Below are positions 44,812 to 54,340 of a stretch of 58,719 bases of DNA, piece by piece (position 1 is the stretch's first letter; each line of letters starts with the position of its first letter). Made by a program: the position numbers and the translations under genes. Origin of the DNA: Bacillota bacterium (GTDB lineage Bacteria; Bacillota; Clostridia; Peptostreptococcales; Anaerovoracaceae); the NCBI GenBank assembly GCA_029101005.1, contig JAQXQE010000015.1:1-58719 (forward strand), given 5' to 3'. A model generated the notes under the pieces. The model was given only the letters and a program-made list of their open reading frames with translations, was not told the DNA's origin and searched no databases.

Positions 44812-46587
44812 ATGTCACTTTATAAGAGAACTCATATGTGCGGTGACCTTAGAATTGAGGATGCCGGCAAAGAAGTAGTGCTTAACGGATGGGTTGCTAA
44901 GGCGAGAAGCCTAGGAAGTCTGGTTTTCGTTGATCTCAGAGACAAGACTGGTATCACACAGATTACTTTCAACGAGGACCTCGGAGATGAGATTCTTGAT
45001 AAGGCAAAGTCACTCAGAAGTGAGTACGTAATCGGAATCAAGGGTACAGTTCAGGAGAGATCTTCAAAGAACTCAAAGATTGATACTGGAGATATCGAGG
45101 TTTTTGCAACAGATATCGAGATCTATTCAGAGGCTATGACTCCTCCTATCTACATCAAGGATGATGACAATGTAGACGATCTTCTAAGACTTAAGTACAG
45201 ATATCTCGATCTTAGAAAGAACAAGATGCAGAGAAATCTGACAGTTAGACATAAGATTGCAAAGATCGCCAGAGATTACTTCGACGAGAACGGTTTCACA
45301 GAGATTGAGACTCCAATTCTCATTAAGTCAACACCTGAGGGTGCTAGAGACTACATCGTTCCTAGCCGTGTTAAGAATGGTTCATTCTACGCACTTCCTC
45401 AGTCACCTCAGCTCTTCAAGCAGCTTCTGATGGTATCTGGATGTGACAGATACTTCCAGATTGCAAAGTGCTTCAGAGATGAGGATCTCAGAGCTGACAG
45501 ACAGCCTGAGTTCACTCAGATTGACCTTGAGATGTCTTTCGCTGACGAGGATACAGTTATAGAGATTCAGGAGGGCTTCCTCAAGAGAATCATGAAGGAG
45601 ATTAAGGGAATCGATATCGAAACTCCATTCCCAAGACTCACATATGCTGAGGCAATGGAAAGATACGGTTCAGATAAGCCTGATACAAGATTCGGAATTG
45701 AGCTCGTTAAACTCAACGATCTCTTTGTAGACTGTAACTTCGAAGTTTTCACAAAAGCGCTTGCTGAGGGTGGAGATATAAGAGGTATCTGTGTTCCAGG
45801 TGCAGCTGCTGAGTTCGCTAGAAAGAAGATTGACAAGCTCGTAGATGAGTGCAAGCACTATGGTGCAAAAGGACTCGTATGGATTAAGTGCGAGGAGGAT
45901 GAGATCAAGTCATCAGTTTCAAAGTTCTTTGGTCAGGATGAGCTTAATACAGTACTCGAAAGATTCGGAGCTGATGTAGGAGATATAGTATTCATCTGCA
46001 GCGATAAGCCTAAGGTAGTATTCGATACACTCGGATTCCTCAGAAGAAGAATCGCAGGTCAGCTCGGAATGCTCGACGATGAGCAGTTCAACTTCCTCTG
46101 GGTTGTTGACTTCCCAATGTTCGAGGCAGATGACGAGGGCAATATTAAGGCTATGCACCACCCATTCACACAGCCTAAGCTCGATGAGCTCTATAAGCTT
46201 GATGAGGGAGATATCCTTGGACTCAATGCTAACGCTTATGACATCGTACTCAACGGAGTTGAGCTCGGTGGAGGATCAGTAAGAATTCACGATAGACAGC
46301 TCCAGGCTAAGATGTTCGAGGTACTCGGACTCAGCGAGGAGGAGTGTCAGGAGAAGTTCGGCTTCCTCATCGAGGCATTCAAGTATGGCGCACCACCACA
46401 TGCAGGACTTGCTTACGGACTCGACAGACTCGTAATGCTCCTCCTCGGTGAGAAGAGCATTAGAGAGGTAATTGCATTCCCTAAGAATGCTAATGCTGAG
46501 TGTCCAGTATGTGAGGCTCCAGCACCTGTAGAACTCGAGCAGCTTGAGGAGCTCGGAATCGCAGTAGCAGAAGCAGAGCATGAATAA
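44812..46587 (+). CDS. aspS: Aspartyl-tRNA synthetase
   Basis: This 591-residue bacterial-type class II enzyme has an N-terminal OB-fold anticodon domain (about 1-105), a class II core with motif 2 in FRDEDLRADRQPEFTQIDLE, the bacteria-specific GAD insertion (about 290-400) and motif 3 in GLAYGLDRLVMLLLG. GGGAGG lies seven bases before the ATG; an upstream in-frame start within hisS is not used. Whether it is Asp-specific or also charges tRNA-Asn cannot be decided from this window. The end overlaps nadD by eight bases. Confidence 0.97.
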   Translation: MSLYKRTHMCGDLRIEDAGKEVVLNGWVAKARSLGSLVFVDLRDKTGITQITFNEDLGDEILDKAKSLRSEYVIGIKGTVQERSSKNSKIDTGDIEVFATDIEIYSEAMTPPIYIKDDDNVDDLLRLKYRYLDLRKNKMQRNLTVRHKIAKIARDYFDENGFTEIETPILIKSTPEGARDYIVPSRVKNGSFYALPQSPQLFKQLLMVSGCDRYFQIAKCFRDEDLRADRQPEFTQIDLEMSFADEDTVIEIQEGFLKRIMKEIKGIDIETPFPRLTYAEAMERYGSDKPDTRFGIELVKLNDLFVDCNFEVFTKALAEGGDIRGICVPGAAAEFARKKIDKLVDECKHYGAKGLVWIKCEEDEIKSSVSKFFGQDELNTVLERFGADVGDIVFICSDKPKVVFDTLGFLRRRIAGQLGMLDDEQFNFLWVVDFPMFEADDEGNIKAMHHPFTQPKLDELYKLDEGDILGLNANAYDIVLNGVELGGGSVRIHDRQLQAKMFEVLGLSEEECQEKFGFLIEAFKYGAPPHAGLAYGLDRLVMLLLGEKSIREVIAFPKNANAECPVCEAPAPVELEQLEELGIAVAEAEHE

Positions 46588-47200
46588 TATTGATATTTCA
46601 ACAACAAAATACGCGATATTCGGAGGCTCATTTGATCCGATACACATCGGTCATCTGAGACTTGCAAAGGCGGCAGTTGATGAATGCGGCATCGATAAAC
46701 TCTATCTAATGCCAAATTACATTAGTCCATTTAAGCTTGATCACAAGGTAACAGCAACTGAGGACAGAGTCGCGATGGTCAAGGTTGCGCTCGGATACTG
46801 TGAAGCCTTCGACATCTCGCTATATGAAGTAGAGAGAGAATGTCCTTCCTATACGATTGATACACTCAATCACTTCAGGGATGAACTTGATGGCGAGTTG
46901 TACTTCATTCTCGGATTTGATTCTGTTCTTGATCTTGAGCGATGGCATCTTGGACCTGAGATAATAAGCAATTATCCGCTTATTACAGGTAGACGACCTG
47001 GAACAGGTGATGAGTCTGGCTTCCAGAAGATCAAGGAATATAGAAACAAATATAAAGCGAGAATTGAAGTACTCGATGTCGAACCATTCAAAGCTTCTTC
47101 AACAGAGATTAGAGAATTAATTAGAACTGGAGGCAGTACGGACGGACTTCTAATTCCAGAAGTACAGGAATATATCAGAGAACATGATTTGTACAGATAA
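46580..47200 (+). CDS. nadD: Nicotinate-nucleotide adenylyltransferase
   Basis: This 206-residue enzyme adenylates nicotinate mononucleotide to form deamido-NAD in NAD synthesis. The nucleotidyltransferase signature IFGGSFDPIHIGHLRLA is at the N-terminus, and the second ATP motif is KASSTEIRELI near the end. The length is normal. It starts inside aspS (overlap of eight bases) and overlaps yqeK by 17 bases. The usual firmicute block nadD-yqeK-rsfS is kept. Confidence 0.95.
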   Translation: MNNIDISTTKYAIFGGSFDPIHIGHLRLAKAAVDECGIDKLYLMPNYISPFKLDHKVTATEDRVAMVKVALGYCEAFDISLYEVERECPSYTIDTLNHFRDELDGELYFILGFDSVLDLERWHLGPEIISNYPLITGRRPGTGDESGFQKIKEYRNKYKARIEVLDVEPFKASSTEIRELIRTGGSTDGLLIPEVQEYIREHDLYR

Positions 47201-47768
47201 GGACAGACTTGAAGCATTTATGCTTCATAATCTCAAGAAGAAACGATATATTCATAGCCTTGGCGTTGAAGAGATGGCGGTACGACTAGCAAAAGCACAT
47301 AGCGCGGATAAAGACAAAGCTGCTTTTGCTGGACGATACCACGACATAGCAAAATGCTTCAGCGACGAAGTGCTGAATTGTTTTATCAGAGAGTTTGGAA
47401 TCAGTGATGAATATCGCGACTGTCAGGCTCTAGCGCATTCAAAGGTTGCTGAAGGACTTCTCAGATACGAATTTGGAGTTGAAGACGAAGATGTACTTGC
47501 TGCGGTTGCAGGTCACACTACTGGAAGAGATGGGATGTCCCTGCTTGAAGAGATCGTCTATGTCGCAGATGCGATAGAGGACAACAGAAATTATCCTGAA
47601 CTGAAGAGATTACAGGAACAAGCAATGACAGACCTTGATGGCGCCTGTGTATTCATTATGGATTACACAATTGACTTGATAAGAAGTCAGGGCAGAATTC
47701 CGGATAACGACACTATCGAAGCAAGACAATATATATCAGACAGAATTACAAGGAGAAACAATGACTAA
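47184..47768 (+). CDS. yqeK: YqeK family HD-domain hydrolase (probable Ap4A hydrolase)
   Basis: This 194-residue HD phosphohydrolase has the ligand set RYIHSLGVEEMAVRLA, RYHDIAKCFS, LAHSKVAEGLL and VAGHTTGRDGMS, ending with YVADAIEDNR. Relatives in this gene position have been shown to split diadenosine tetraphosphate symmetrically. The start at 47184 gives a 17-base overlap with nadD; a later start is possible but would remove part of the first helix. Confidence 0.9.
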   Translation: MICTDKDRLEAFMLHNLKKKRYIHSLGVEEMAVRLAKAHSADKDKAAFAGRYHDIAKCFSDEVLNCFIREFGISDEYRDCQALAHSKVAEGLLRYEFGVEDEDVLAAVAGHTTGRDGMSLLEEIVYVADAIEDNRNYPELKRLQEQAMTDLDGACVFIMDYTIDLIRSQGRIPDNDTIEARQYISDRITRRNND

Positions 47769-48105
47769 CAGAGAATTAGCACTTGAGCTCGCAAAGGTTC
47801 TCAGCGATAAGAAGGCAATTGACATTACTCTTATCAACATCGCAGAGAAATCATCCTTTGCAGACTACTTCGTTAATGCTACAGCTGGTTCTGAGAGACA
47901 GCTCGGAACTCTAGCAAATGAAGTTGAGGACAAAATGGCTGAGCTTGGATTTATTCCTAAGAGCAGCGAGGGTAGACCGGAGACAGGTTGGATTCTTGTC
48001 GATGGCGGAGATGTTGTTATCAACATTTTCACACGTGATGTAAGAGATCGTTATTCACTCGATAAGATTTGGAGTGATTGTGATATAGAGACTTACGAAG
48101 ACTAA
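47761..48105 (+). CDS. rsfS: Ribosomal silencing factor RsfS
   Basis: This 114-residue protein binds ribosomal protein L14 (uL14) and blocks subunit joining when nutrients are low. The signature is [20 protein letters not shown], followed by [20 protein letters not shown]. It overlaps yqeK by eight bases (ATGACTAA) with AAGGAG before the ATG. Placement between rel-dependent stress genes and leuS is typical of Firmicutes. Confidence 0.95.
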   Translation: MTNRELALELAKVLSDKKAIDITLINIAEKSSFADYFVNATAGSERQLGTLANEVEDKMAELGFIPKSSEGRPETGWILVDGGDVVINIFTRDVRDRYSLDKIWSDCDIETYED

Positions 48106-48143
48106 ATAATAAGGGTATTGAAACTCAAAGAAGGAGACAGAAG

Positions 48144-50624
48144 ATGAAGGAAAGGTACGAATTTCAGGAAATCGAACAGAAATGGCAGAAGATCTGGGAA
48201 GATGAACAGGCATTCAAGACAGTAGAGGACTATGACAAAGAGAAGTATTACGTTCTTGAGATGTTCCCATATCCTTCAGGCAAACTTCACATGGGTCATG
48301 TAAGAAACTACTCAATCGGTGACGTAGTTGCAAGATTCAAGAAGATGGCTGGATATAATGTTCTTCACCCAATGGGTTGGGATTCATTTGGACTCCCAGC
48401 TGAGAATGCAGCTATCAAGAATGGCATTCATCCTGCAATCTGGACAGATAGCAACATCGACGAGATGCACAAGCAGCTCAACGGTCTTGGTTTCAGCTAT
48501 GACTGGGACAGAGAGGTTGCTACATGCAAGCCTGAGTACTACAAGTGGATGCAGTGGCTCTTCATTCAGTTCTACAAGAAGGGTCTTGCATATAAGAAAG
48601 AGAACCCAGTTAACTGGTGTCCAAGCTGTGCAACAGTACTTGCCAATGAGCAGGTAGTTGATGGCGTATGTGAGCGTTGTAAGACTCCAGTAACAAAGAA
48701 GAACCTCTCACAGTGGTACTTCAAGATTACTGATTATGCAGATAGACTGCTCGCTAACCTCGACACACTCGATGGATGGCCAGATAAGGTTAAGACAATG
48801 CAGCGTAACTGGATCGGAAGATCAGAGGGAGCTGAGGTTGTTTTCGGTGTAGAAGGAACAGATCTTGACCTCGTAGTATATACAACTCGTGTAGATACTC
48901 TCTACGGAGTTACATACATGGTACTCGCTCCAGAGCACCCATATGTTGAGAATCTCACAAAGGGAACTGAGTTCGAAGAGGCTGTAAATGCATACAAGAA
49001 AGAGTGCGCTGCTAAGTCAGAGATTGAGCGTACTTCACTCACAAAGGATAAGACAGGAGTATTCATCGGACAGTACGCTGTTAACCCAATCAACGGTGCA
49101 AAGATTCCTATCTTCATCTCAGACTACGTTCTTATGGATTACGGAACAGGAGCTATCATGGCTGTACCTGCTCATGACCAGAGAGACTTTGACTTTGCTA
49201 AGGCATTTGACCTTGAGATCATCCCTGTAGTAGATGTTGGCGATCCTGAGATTGATCTCTACAACCTCACAGAGGCATGTGCTGCAACAGGAACAATGAT
49301 TAATTCCGGTAAGTACAACGGAATGAACAACAGAGATGCTATCAAGCAGATCACTGAGGATCTCGCTGCTGAGGGCAAGGGTAAGAAAACTGTTAACTAT
49401 AAGCTCAGAGACTGGCTCATCAGCCGTCAGAGATACTGGGGAACACCTATTCCAATGCTCAACTGCGAGAAGTGCGGATGGGTTCCTGAGAAAGAGGAGA
49501 ATCTCCCAATCCTGCTCCCAACAGACGTTGAGTTCACAGGTAAGGGTGCTTCACCACTCACAACTTCAAAGACATTCGGACAGGCTACATGTCCAGTCTG
49601 CGGCGGACCTGCTGAGAGAGAGTACGACACAATGGATACATTCCTTGATTCATCATGGTACTTCCTCAGATACTGCGATGCACTTAACTCAGAGAACGCA
49701 TTCGACAAGAAGAAGGTTGATTACTGGATGGATGTTGACCAGTATATCGGTGGTGTAGAGCATGCTATTCTCCACCTCCTCTATGCTAGATTCTTCCAGA
49801 TGGTAATCCACGATCTTGGACTTGTTGATGCTGAGGAGCCATTCAAGAATCTCCTTACACAGGGAATGGTTATCAAGGATGGAGCTAAGATGAGTAAGTC
49901 CCTTGGTAACGTAGTAAGCCCACAGGAGATTCAAGAAAAGTACGGTGCTGATACTGCAAGACTCTTCATCCTCTTCGCTGCTCCACCAGAGAAGGAGCTC
50001 GATTGGTCAGATGCAGGAGTTGAGGGAAGCTTCAGATTCCTTTGCAGAGTATACAGACTCGTATACGATTTCGTAACAAATATGAAGGGCGATAACGCTA
50101 TCGATGAGACAGTTGAGATTAAGAATGCAAACGACAAGCAGCTCAACTACGTTCTCAACGCAACAATCAAGAAGGTTACTGAGGATGCTGGTGGAAGATT
50201 CAACTTCAACACAGCTATCAGTTCAATCATGGAGCTTGTTAACGAGCTCTACAAGTACAAGCAGTCAGCTGAGCTGAATCTGCCACTCTTCAACGAGGCT
50301 ATCAATAAACTCGTTGTAATCATGAATCCATTCGTTCCTCACATCACTGAGGAGATGTGGAGCTGCCTTGGCCACGAGGATAGGCTGTACGCACAGGCAT
50401 GGCCAAGCTATGATGAGAAGGCTCTCGTAAAGGACGAGGTTGAGGTAGTTGTTCAGATTAACGGTAAGCTCAAGGATAAGCTGACTCTTCCAAATAACTC
50501 AAGCAAGGAGGTGGTTGAAGAAGCCGCTATGGAGCTTGATAAGGTTAAGGAAGCACTTGAGGGCGTAACAGTTGTTAAGGTAATTGTTATTCCTAACAAG
50601 ATTATCAACTTCGTAGTTAAATAG
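48144..50624 (+). CDS. leuS: Leucyl-tRNA synthetase
   Basis: This 826-residue class I enzyme charges tRNA-Leu. The HIGH motif reads HMGH at 49-52 ([16 protein letters not shown]), a zinc-ribbon CPSC/CERCK lies near 160-180, the CP1 editing domain covers about 225-425, a second zinc-like pair (CEKCGW, CPVCGG) follows, and KMSKS is intact in [10 protein letters not shown] near residue 580. The C-terminal domain ends normally. AAGGAG precedes the ATG. The gap after rsfS is 38 bases, leaving no room for a T-box. Confidence 0.97.
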   Translation: MKERYEFQEIEQKWQKIWEDEQAFKTVEDYDKEKYYVLEMFPYPSGKLHMGHVRNYSIGDVVARFKKMAGYNVLHPMGWDSFGLPAENAAIKNGIHPAIWTDSNIDEMHKQLNGLGFSYDWDREVATCKPEYYKWMQWLFIQFYKKGLAYKKENPVNWCPSCATVLANEQVVDGVCERCKTPVTKKNLSQWYFKITDYADRLLANLDTLDGWPDKVKTMQRNWIGRSEGAEVVFGVEGTDLDLVVYTTRVDTLYGVTYMVLAPEHPYVENLTKGTEFEEAVNAYKKECAAKSEIERTSLTKDKTGVFIGQYAVNPINGAKIPIFISDYVLMDYGTGAIMAVPAHDQRDFDFAKAFDLEIIPVVDVGDPEIDLYNLTEACAATGTMINSGKYNGMNNRDAIKQITEDLAAEGKGKKTVNYKLRDWLISRQRYWGTPIPMLNCEKCGWVPEKEENLPILLPTDVEFTGKGASPLTTSKTFGQATCPVCGGPAEREYDTMDTFLDSSWYFLRYCDALNSENAFDKKKVDYWMDVDQYIGGVEHAILHLLYARFFQMVIHDLGLVDAEEPFKNLLTQGMVIKDGAKMSKSLGNVVSPQEIQEKYGADTARLFILFAAPPEKELDWSDAGVEGSFRFLCRVYRLVYDFVTNMKGDNAIDETVEIKNANDKQLNYVLNATIKKVTEDAGGRFNFNTAISSIMELVNELYKYKQSAELNLPLFNEAINKLVVIMNPFVPHITEEMWSCLGHEDRLYAQAWPSYDEKALVKDEVEVVVQINGKLKDKLTLPNNSSKEVVEEAAMELDKVKEALEGVTVVKVIVIPNKIINFVVK

Positions 50625-50638
50625 GGCTTCAAACTCTT

Positions 50639-52405
50639 ATGACTAAAGAATTAGAGAAGAAGACAGAGAAGAAGAACAATAAGAAACCTAAGCAAAAGCG
50701 AAATTATTACGGATACAGAAGAAAGCAGAACAAGAAGACTGCAAAGGAAACCGTTCCTTTCAGAATCATCCCGCTTGGAGGACTGAAAGAAATTGGTAAG
50801 AACTGCACAATTCTTGAATGCAATGATGAGATGCTCATTATCGACTGCGGATTCTGTTTCCCGGATGACGAGATGTTCGGTATCGATGTTGTTATTCCTG
50901 ACTTTGCTTTTCTAAGAGAGAACGCAGACAAACTGAAGGGACTTATAGTAACTCACGGACATGAGGACCACATCGGTGGAATCCCATATCTTCTCAAAGA
51001 GTTCAATATTCCTATCTATGCTTCTCCGCTCACCCTGGGCCTCATTGGTAACAAGTTCGAGGAGCATGGTCTTACTGCAGAGACTCATTTCATCGAAGCT
51101 GGCAACAAGTTCAGTGTTGCTGGCTTCGATATCGAAGCAATTCAGATTAATCACAGCATTGCGGATGCTATGGCATTCTCAATCAAATGCGCAGGTGGAC
51201 ATATTGTTCACACGGGAGACTTCAAGATTGATTACTATCCGCTTGACGGCAAGGTAATCGACCTCAACAGATTCTCCCAGCTCGGAACAGAGGGCGTAGA
51301 TCTGCTCATCTCAGACAGTACTAACGTACTCAGAGAAGGCTATACTCCGTCAGAGCAGGTGGTAAAAGATTCTGTACACAGAATCTTCGAGTCGACGGAC
51401 AAGCGTATTATAGTCGCTACTTTTGCGTCTAACGTACACAGAATCAAATGTATTATGGATGCGTCAATTGCCCATGGCAGAAGAATCGCCGTTTCGGGTA
51501 GATCTATGGAGAATGTTGTTCAGTTGGCTAAGGATCTTGGATATCTCAAGTCAATTCCTGACAGCGCCTTCGTAGATATCAAGAGCATTGCGAACATACC
51601 AGACAGTATGCTTACAATTCTCACAACGGGTAGCCAGGGCGAACCAATGTCAGCTCTCACTAGAATGGCTACTGACCAGCACAGAGCAGTTAAGCTCAAG
51701 AAGGGCGATGTAGTAGTCTTCTCATCATCACCTATTCCAGGTAATGAGAAGACAGTAACTAATGTCGTTAACAAACTCTACGAGAAAGAAGTAAATGTAG
51801 TTCTCTCTGATATGATGGATGTCCATGTATCGGGACACGCCTGCAAAGAGGAACTCCGCCTTCTGCACACTCTCGTCAGACCTAAGTTCTTCATGCCAGC
51901 TCACGGTGAGTACAGACATCTTATTGAGCACGCAGAGCTTGCTAAATCCCTAGGAATGCATAAGAAGAATGTCTTCATAATGGGTAATGGAGATTCACTC
52001 CTCATCAATGGCAATAAAGCTGAGATGACTAAAGAATATACATCTGGCGATGATATAATGGTAGATGGATATGGAGTAGGAGATATCGGAAGCGTTGTTC
52101 TCAAGGACAGAAAGCAGCTTTCCGAGGCGGGTCTGATTATTATTGCAGTAGCGATAGATCAGGCAACTGGCGCACTCGTGGCAGAGCCTGAACTCACGAC
52201 ACGTGGTTTTATCTACGTAAAGGAGAATATGGATCTCATCGAAGAGGCGACAGCTGTCGTATACAACACAATCGGCGGCTGGCTTGAGAAGGGCAGCAAG
52301 GACTATGCGGCTCTCAGACAGACACTCAGAGATGACATGAGAAAGTACATTTACAAGAGAACTAAGCGAAGCCCGGTAATTCTGCCGACAATACTTCGCG
52401 TCTAA
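50639..52405 (+). CDS. rnj: Ribonuclease J
   Basis: This 588-residue metallo-beta-lactamase/beta-CASP nuclease degrades and matures RNA with both 5' exo- and endonuclease activity. The metal motif VTHGHEDHIGG is at about 104-114, HTGDFKIDYYP and SDSTNVLREGYTPSE follow, the beta-CASP part has GSQGEPMSALTRMA, and the C-terminal region FFMPAHGEYRHL completes the site. The first 37 residues are a Lys/Arg-rich tail unlike the catalytic domain. There is no good ribosome site before the ATG (AGGG is 13 bases away), so expression may be coupled to leuS, 14 bases upstream. Confidence 0.95.
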   Translation: MTKELEKKTEKKNNKKPKQKRNYYGYRRKQNKKTAKETVPFRIIPLGGLKEIGKNCTILECNDEMLIIDCGFCFPDDEMFGIDVVIPDFAFLRENADKLKGLIVTHGHEDHIGGIPYLLKEFNIPIYASPLTLGLIGNKFEEHGLTAETHFIEAGNKFSVAGFDIEAIQINHSIADAMAFSIKCAGGHIVHTGDFKIDYYPLDGKVIDLNRFSQLGTEGVDLLISDSTNVLREGYTPSEQVVKDSVHRIFESTDKRIIVATFASNVHRIKCIMDASIAHGRRIAVSGRSMENVVQLAKDLGYLKSIPDSAFVDIKSIANIPDSMLTILTTGSQGEPMSALTRMATDQHRAVKLKKGDVVVFSSSPIPGNEKTVTNVVNKLYEKEVNVVLSDMMDVHVSGHACKEELRLLHTLVRPKFFMPAHGEYRHLIEHAELAKSLGMHKKNVFIMGNGDSLLINGNKAEMTKEYTSGDDIMVDGYGVGDIGSVVLKDRKQLSEAGLIIIAVAIDQATGALVAEPELTTRGFIYVKENMDLIEEATAVVYNTIGGWLEKGSKDYAALRQTLRDDMRKYIYKRTKRSPVILPTILRV

Positions 52406-52418
52406 GAGGTGATTACAT

Positions 52419-52751
52419 ATGAATGTATATGATGAAGCTCATAACCTGGCGAAGGCTATCAAAGAGAGCAATGAGTATCGCGATTTTGATATGCTGAGAT
52501 CAGAGGTTGAGAAGGATGCTCAGCTTTCTGAGATGATGAGCCAGATGCAGCAGCTGCAGATAGCTGTACAGACTGCGCAGATGACAGGTCAGACTCCTGA
52601 TCCTAGCACTATGTCGCAGTTCCAGAGCCTCTATACTATGCTTGCTGCTAATCCAACAGCTGCGCAGTATCTTCAGGCTCAGTTAAGACTCTCCGTAATG
52701 GTCAAGGATGTCCTTGAGATTCTCGGAGACGCAATCAATATTGTTCGTTAA
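52419..52751 (+). CDS. YlbF/YmcA family regulator of RNase Y-type processing
   Basis: This 110-residue all-helical protein belongs to the YlbF/DUF964 group. It starts NVYDEAHNLAKAIKESNEYRDF, has a Gln/Met-rich middle (MSQMQQLQIAVQTAQM) and ends KDVLEILGDAIN. In Bacillus the related YlbF, YmcA and YaaT form a complex that modulates RNase Y. GAGGTGAT precedes the ATG. Lying directly after RNase J it fits a role in RNA decay, by inference. Confidence 0.85.
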   Translation: MNVYDEAHNLAKAIKESNEYRDFDMLRSEVEKDAQLSEMMSQMQQLQIAVQTAQMTGQTPDPSTMSQFQSLYTMLAANPTAAQYLQAQLRLSVMVKDVLEILGDAINIVR

Positions 52752-52780
52752 TTAAATTTAAATAAAGAGAGGTATACAAC

Positions 52781-53341
52781 ATGATCTATGCAAGTGATTT
52801 CAGAAAAGGCGTAACTTTCGAGATGAACGGCGAGCCACATATCGTACTGGACTTCCAGCACGTAAAGCCAGGTAAGGGTGCTGCTTTCGTAAGAACAAAG
52901 TACAGAAACATCCTTTCAGGTGCTACAAGAGAAGAGGCGTTCAACCCTAACGATAAGTTCCCTAAGGCTCACATCGAGACAAAGACAATGCAGTATCTCT
53001 ACAATGACGGTGAGCTCTACTACTTCATGGACGAGGAGACATATGATCAGGTTCCACTGACATATGAGCTCGTTGAGGACGCTGTAAAGTACATCAGAGA
53101 GAACGACAATGCTACAGTTAAGTTCTACAAGGGAAGTGCTTTCACAGTTGAGGCTCCAAACTTCGTCGACCTCGTAGTAGTTGAGACAGAGCCAGGCGTA
53201 AAGGGCGACACAGCTACAAACGTAACAAAGGCTGCTACAGTAGAGACAGGTGCTGTTATCCAGGTTCCTATCTTCATCAATGAGGGTGAGAAGATCCAGA
53301 TCGACACAAGATCAGGAGAGTACCTCGGAAGATCAAAGTAA
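52781..53341 (+). CDS. efp: Elongation factor P
   Basis: This 186-residue factor rescues ribosomes stalled at consecutive prolines. The three beta-barrel domains are complete. The tip loop of domain I is KPGKGAAF with Lys32 at the modification position; the enzymes for beta-lysylation (EpmA/B) are not in the window. The end, [19 protein letters not shown], is the family signature. GAGAGG lies ten bases before the ATG. Confidence 0.97.
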   Translation: MIYASDFRKGVTFEMNGEPHIVLDFQHVKPGKGAAFVRTKYRNILSGATREEAFNPNDKFPKAHIETKTMQYLYNDGELYYFMDEETYDQVPLTYELVEDAVKYIRENDNATVKFYKGSAFTVEAPNFVDLVVVETEPGVKGDTATNVTKAATVETGAVIQVPIFINEGEKIQIDTRSGEYLGRSK

Positions 53342-53360
53342 TTAATCAAACATATTCATT

Positions 53361-54335
53361 ATGAACACAGAGAATTCATCAACTAAACCAAAGAAGAGAT
53401 TCAGCAGAATAATCCACATTCTCGCCGGTGTACTTATTGTCATAGGATGCTTATATGCGCTTATGACATACATCGCGCGCCCAATGGACAAGGCCGATAA
53501 TACATATATCGACATCGTAGTGCCTAATGGTGCCAACACCGACGAGCTTGCGGATATGCTGGTTGAGAACGGAATCATCGAAAGCAAGGGTAGATTCACC
53601 TTCCTTTCGACGGTTTTGATGCACAATAATAAGTATAAGCCCGGAATCTATTCATTATCTCCTTCGATGAATATGAATAGCATCTCCAATATGCTTATCA
53701 ACGGAATCACAACTAGCGACGGATTCATCATTCCAGATGGCTATACAGTCAAGCAGACTGCAGAAGCTCTCGACCATGTAGGTTTCGCTGATGCAGATAC
53801 TTTCAAGTTAGTTGCAAGCAGTGGAATCTTTACATCTCAGTTTGACTTCCTTGAGGGTTCAAGTGATCTTGAGGGATATCTTCTCCCTGGTCACTACGAG
53901 ATGAGCAAGGACGCTGATGAGGCTATGATTATCGCTGCAATGCTGTATCAGTTCGATGAATTCTATACAGAAGAATATAGAATAAGAACTTCTGAACTCG
54001 GTTTGAGCACAAGAGAGCTCGTAATTCTCGCATCCATTGTCGAGAATGAGAGCAAGCTCGATAAAGAGATGGGCACTATCGCAAGTGTTCTTCTTAATAG
54101 AATATCTGCAGGAATTGGTATTGAAGGTGGAATGCCTTCTAAGCCACTCTGCTCCCCAAGCAGGGAAGCAATTGAGGCTGTACTCTATTCAGAAGAAACA
54201 GATTATCTGTACTATGTGCTCGCTGAGACACTCGATGGAACTCATATTTTCACAAGTGACTATGCTGAGTATGAAGCTGCAAAGCTCGCATACGAGGCTG
54301 CACTTGAAGCTAAGAATAGTGTGGTGGAGAAATAA
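53361..54335 (+). CDS. mltG: Endolytic murein transglycosylase MltG-like, with internal deletion
   Basis: This 324-residue membrane-anchored protein has a cytoplasmic basic N-terminus, a membrane helix (about 17-37), a LysM-like region (YIDIVVPNGANTDELADMLVENGI) and the catalytic core with the Glu-containing ASIVENESKLDKEMGTIASVLLNRI. Compared with E. coli and Bacillus MltG, the segment after this (normally holding DPTVxY and YNTYxxxGLPPG) is missing about 35-40 residues and replaced by a short GMPSKPLCSPSREA. The C-terminal TDYLYYVLAETLDGTHIFTSDY is kept. There is no frameshift. The ribosome site is poor. The order mltG-trmR-trhP is as in Bacillus (yrrL-yrrM-yrrN/O). Confidence 0.88.
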   Translation: MNTENSSTKPKKRFSRIIHILAGVLIVIGCLYALMTYIARPMDKADNTYIDIVVPNGANTDELADMLVENGIIESKGRFTFLSTVLMHNNKYKPGIYSLSPSMNMNSISNMLINGITTSDGFIIPDGYTVKQTAEALDHVGFADADTFKLVASSGIFTSQFDFLEGSSDLEGYLLPGHYEMSKDADEAMIIAAMLYQFDEFYTEEYRIRTSELGLSTRELVILASIVENESKLDKEMGTIASVLLNRISAGIGIEGGMPSKPLCSPSREAIEAVLYSEETDYLYYVLAETLDGTHIFTSDYAEYEAAKLAYEAALEAKNSVVEK

Positions 54336-54340
54336 GACTG

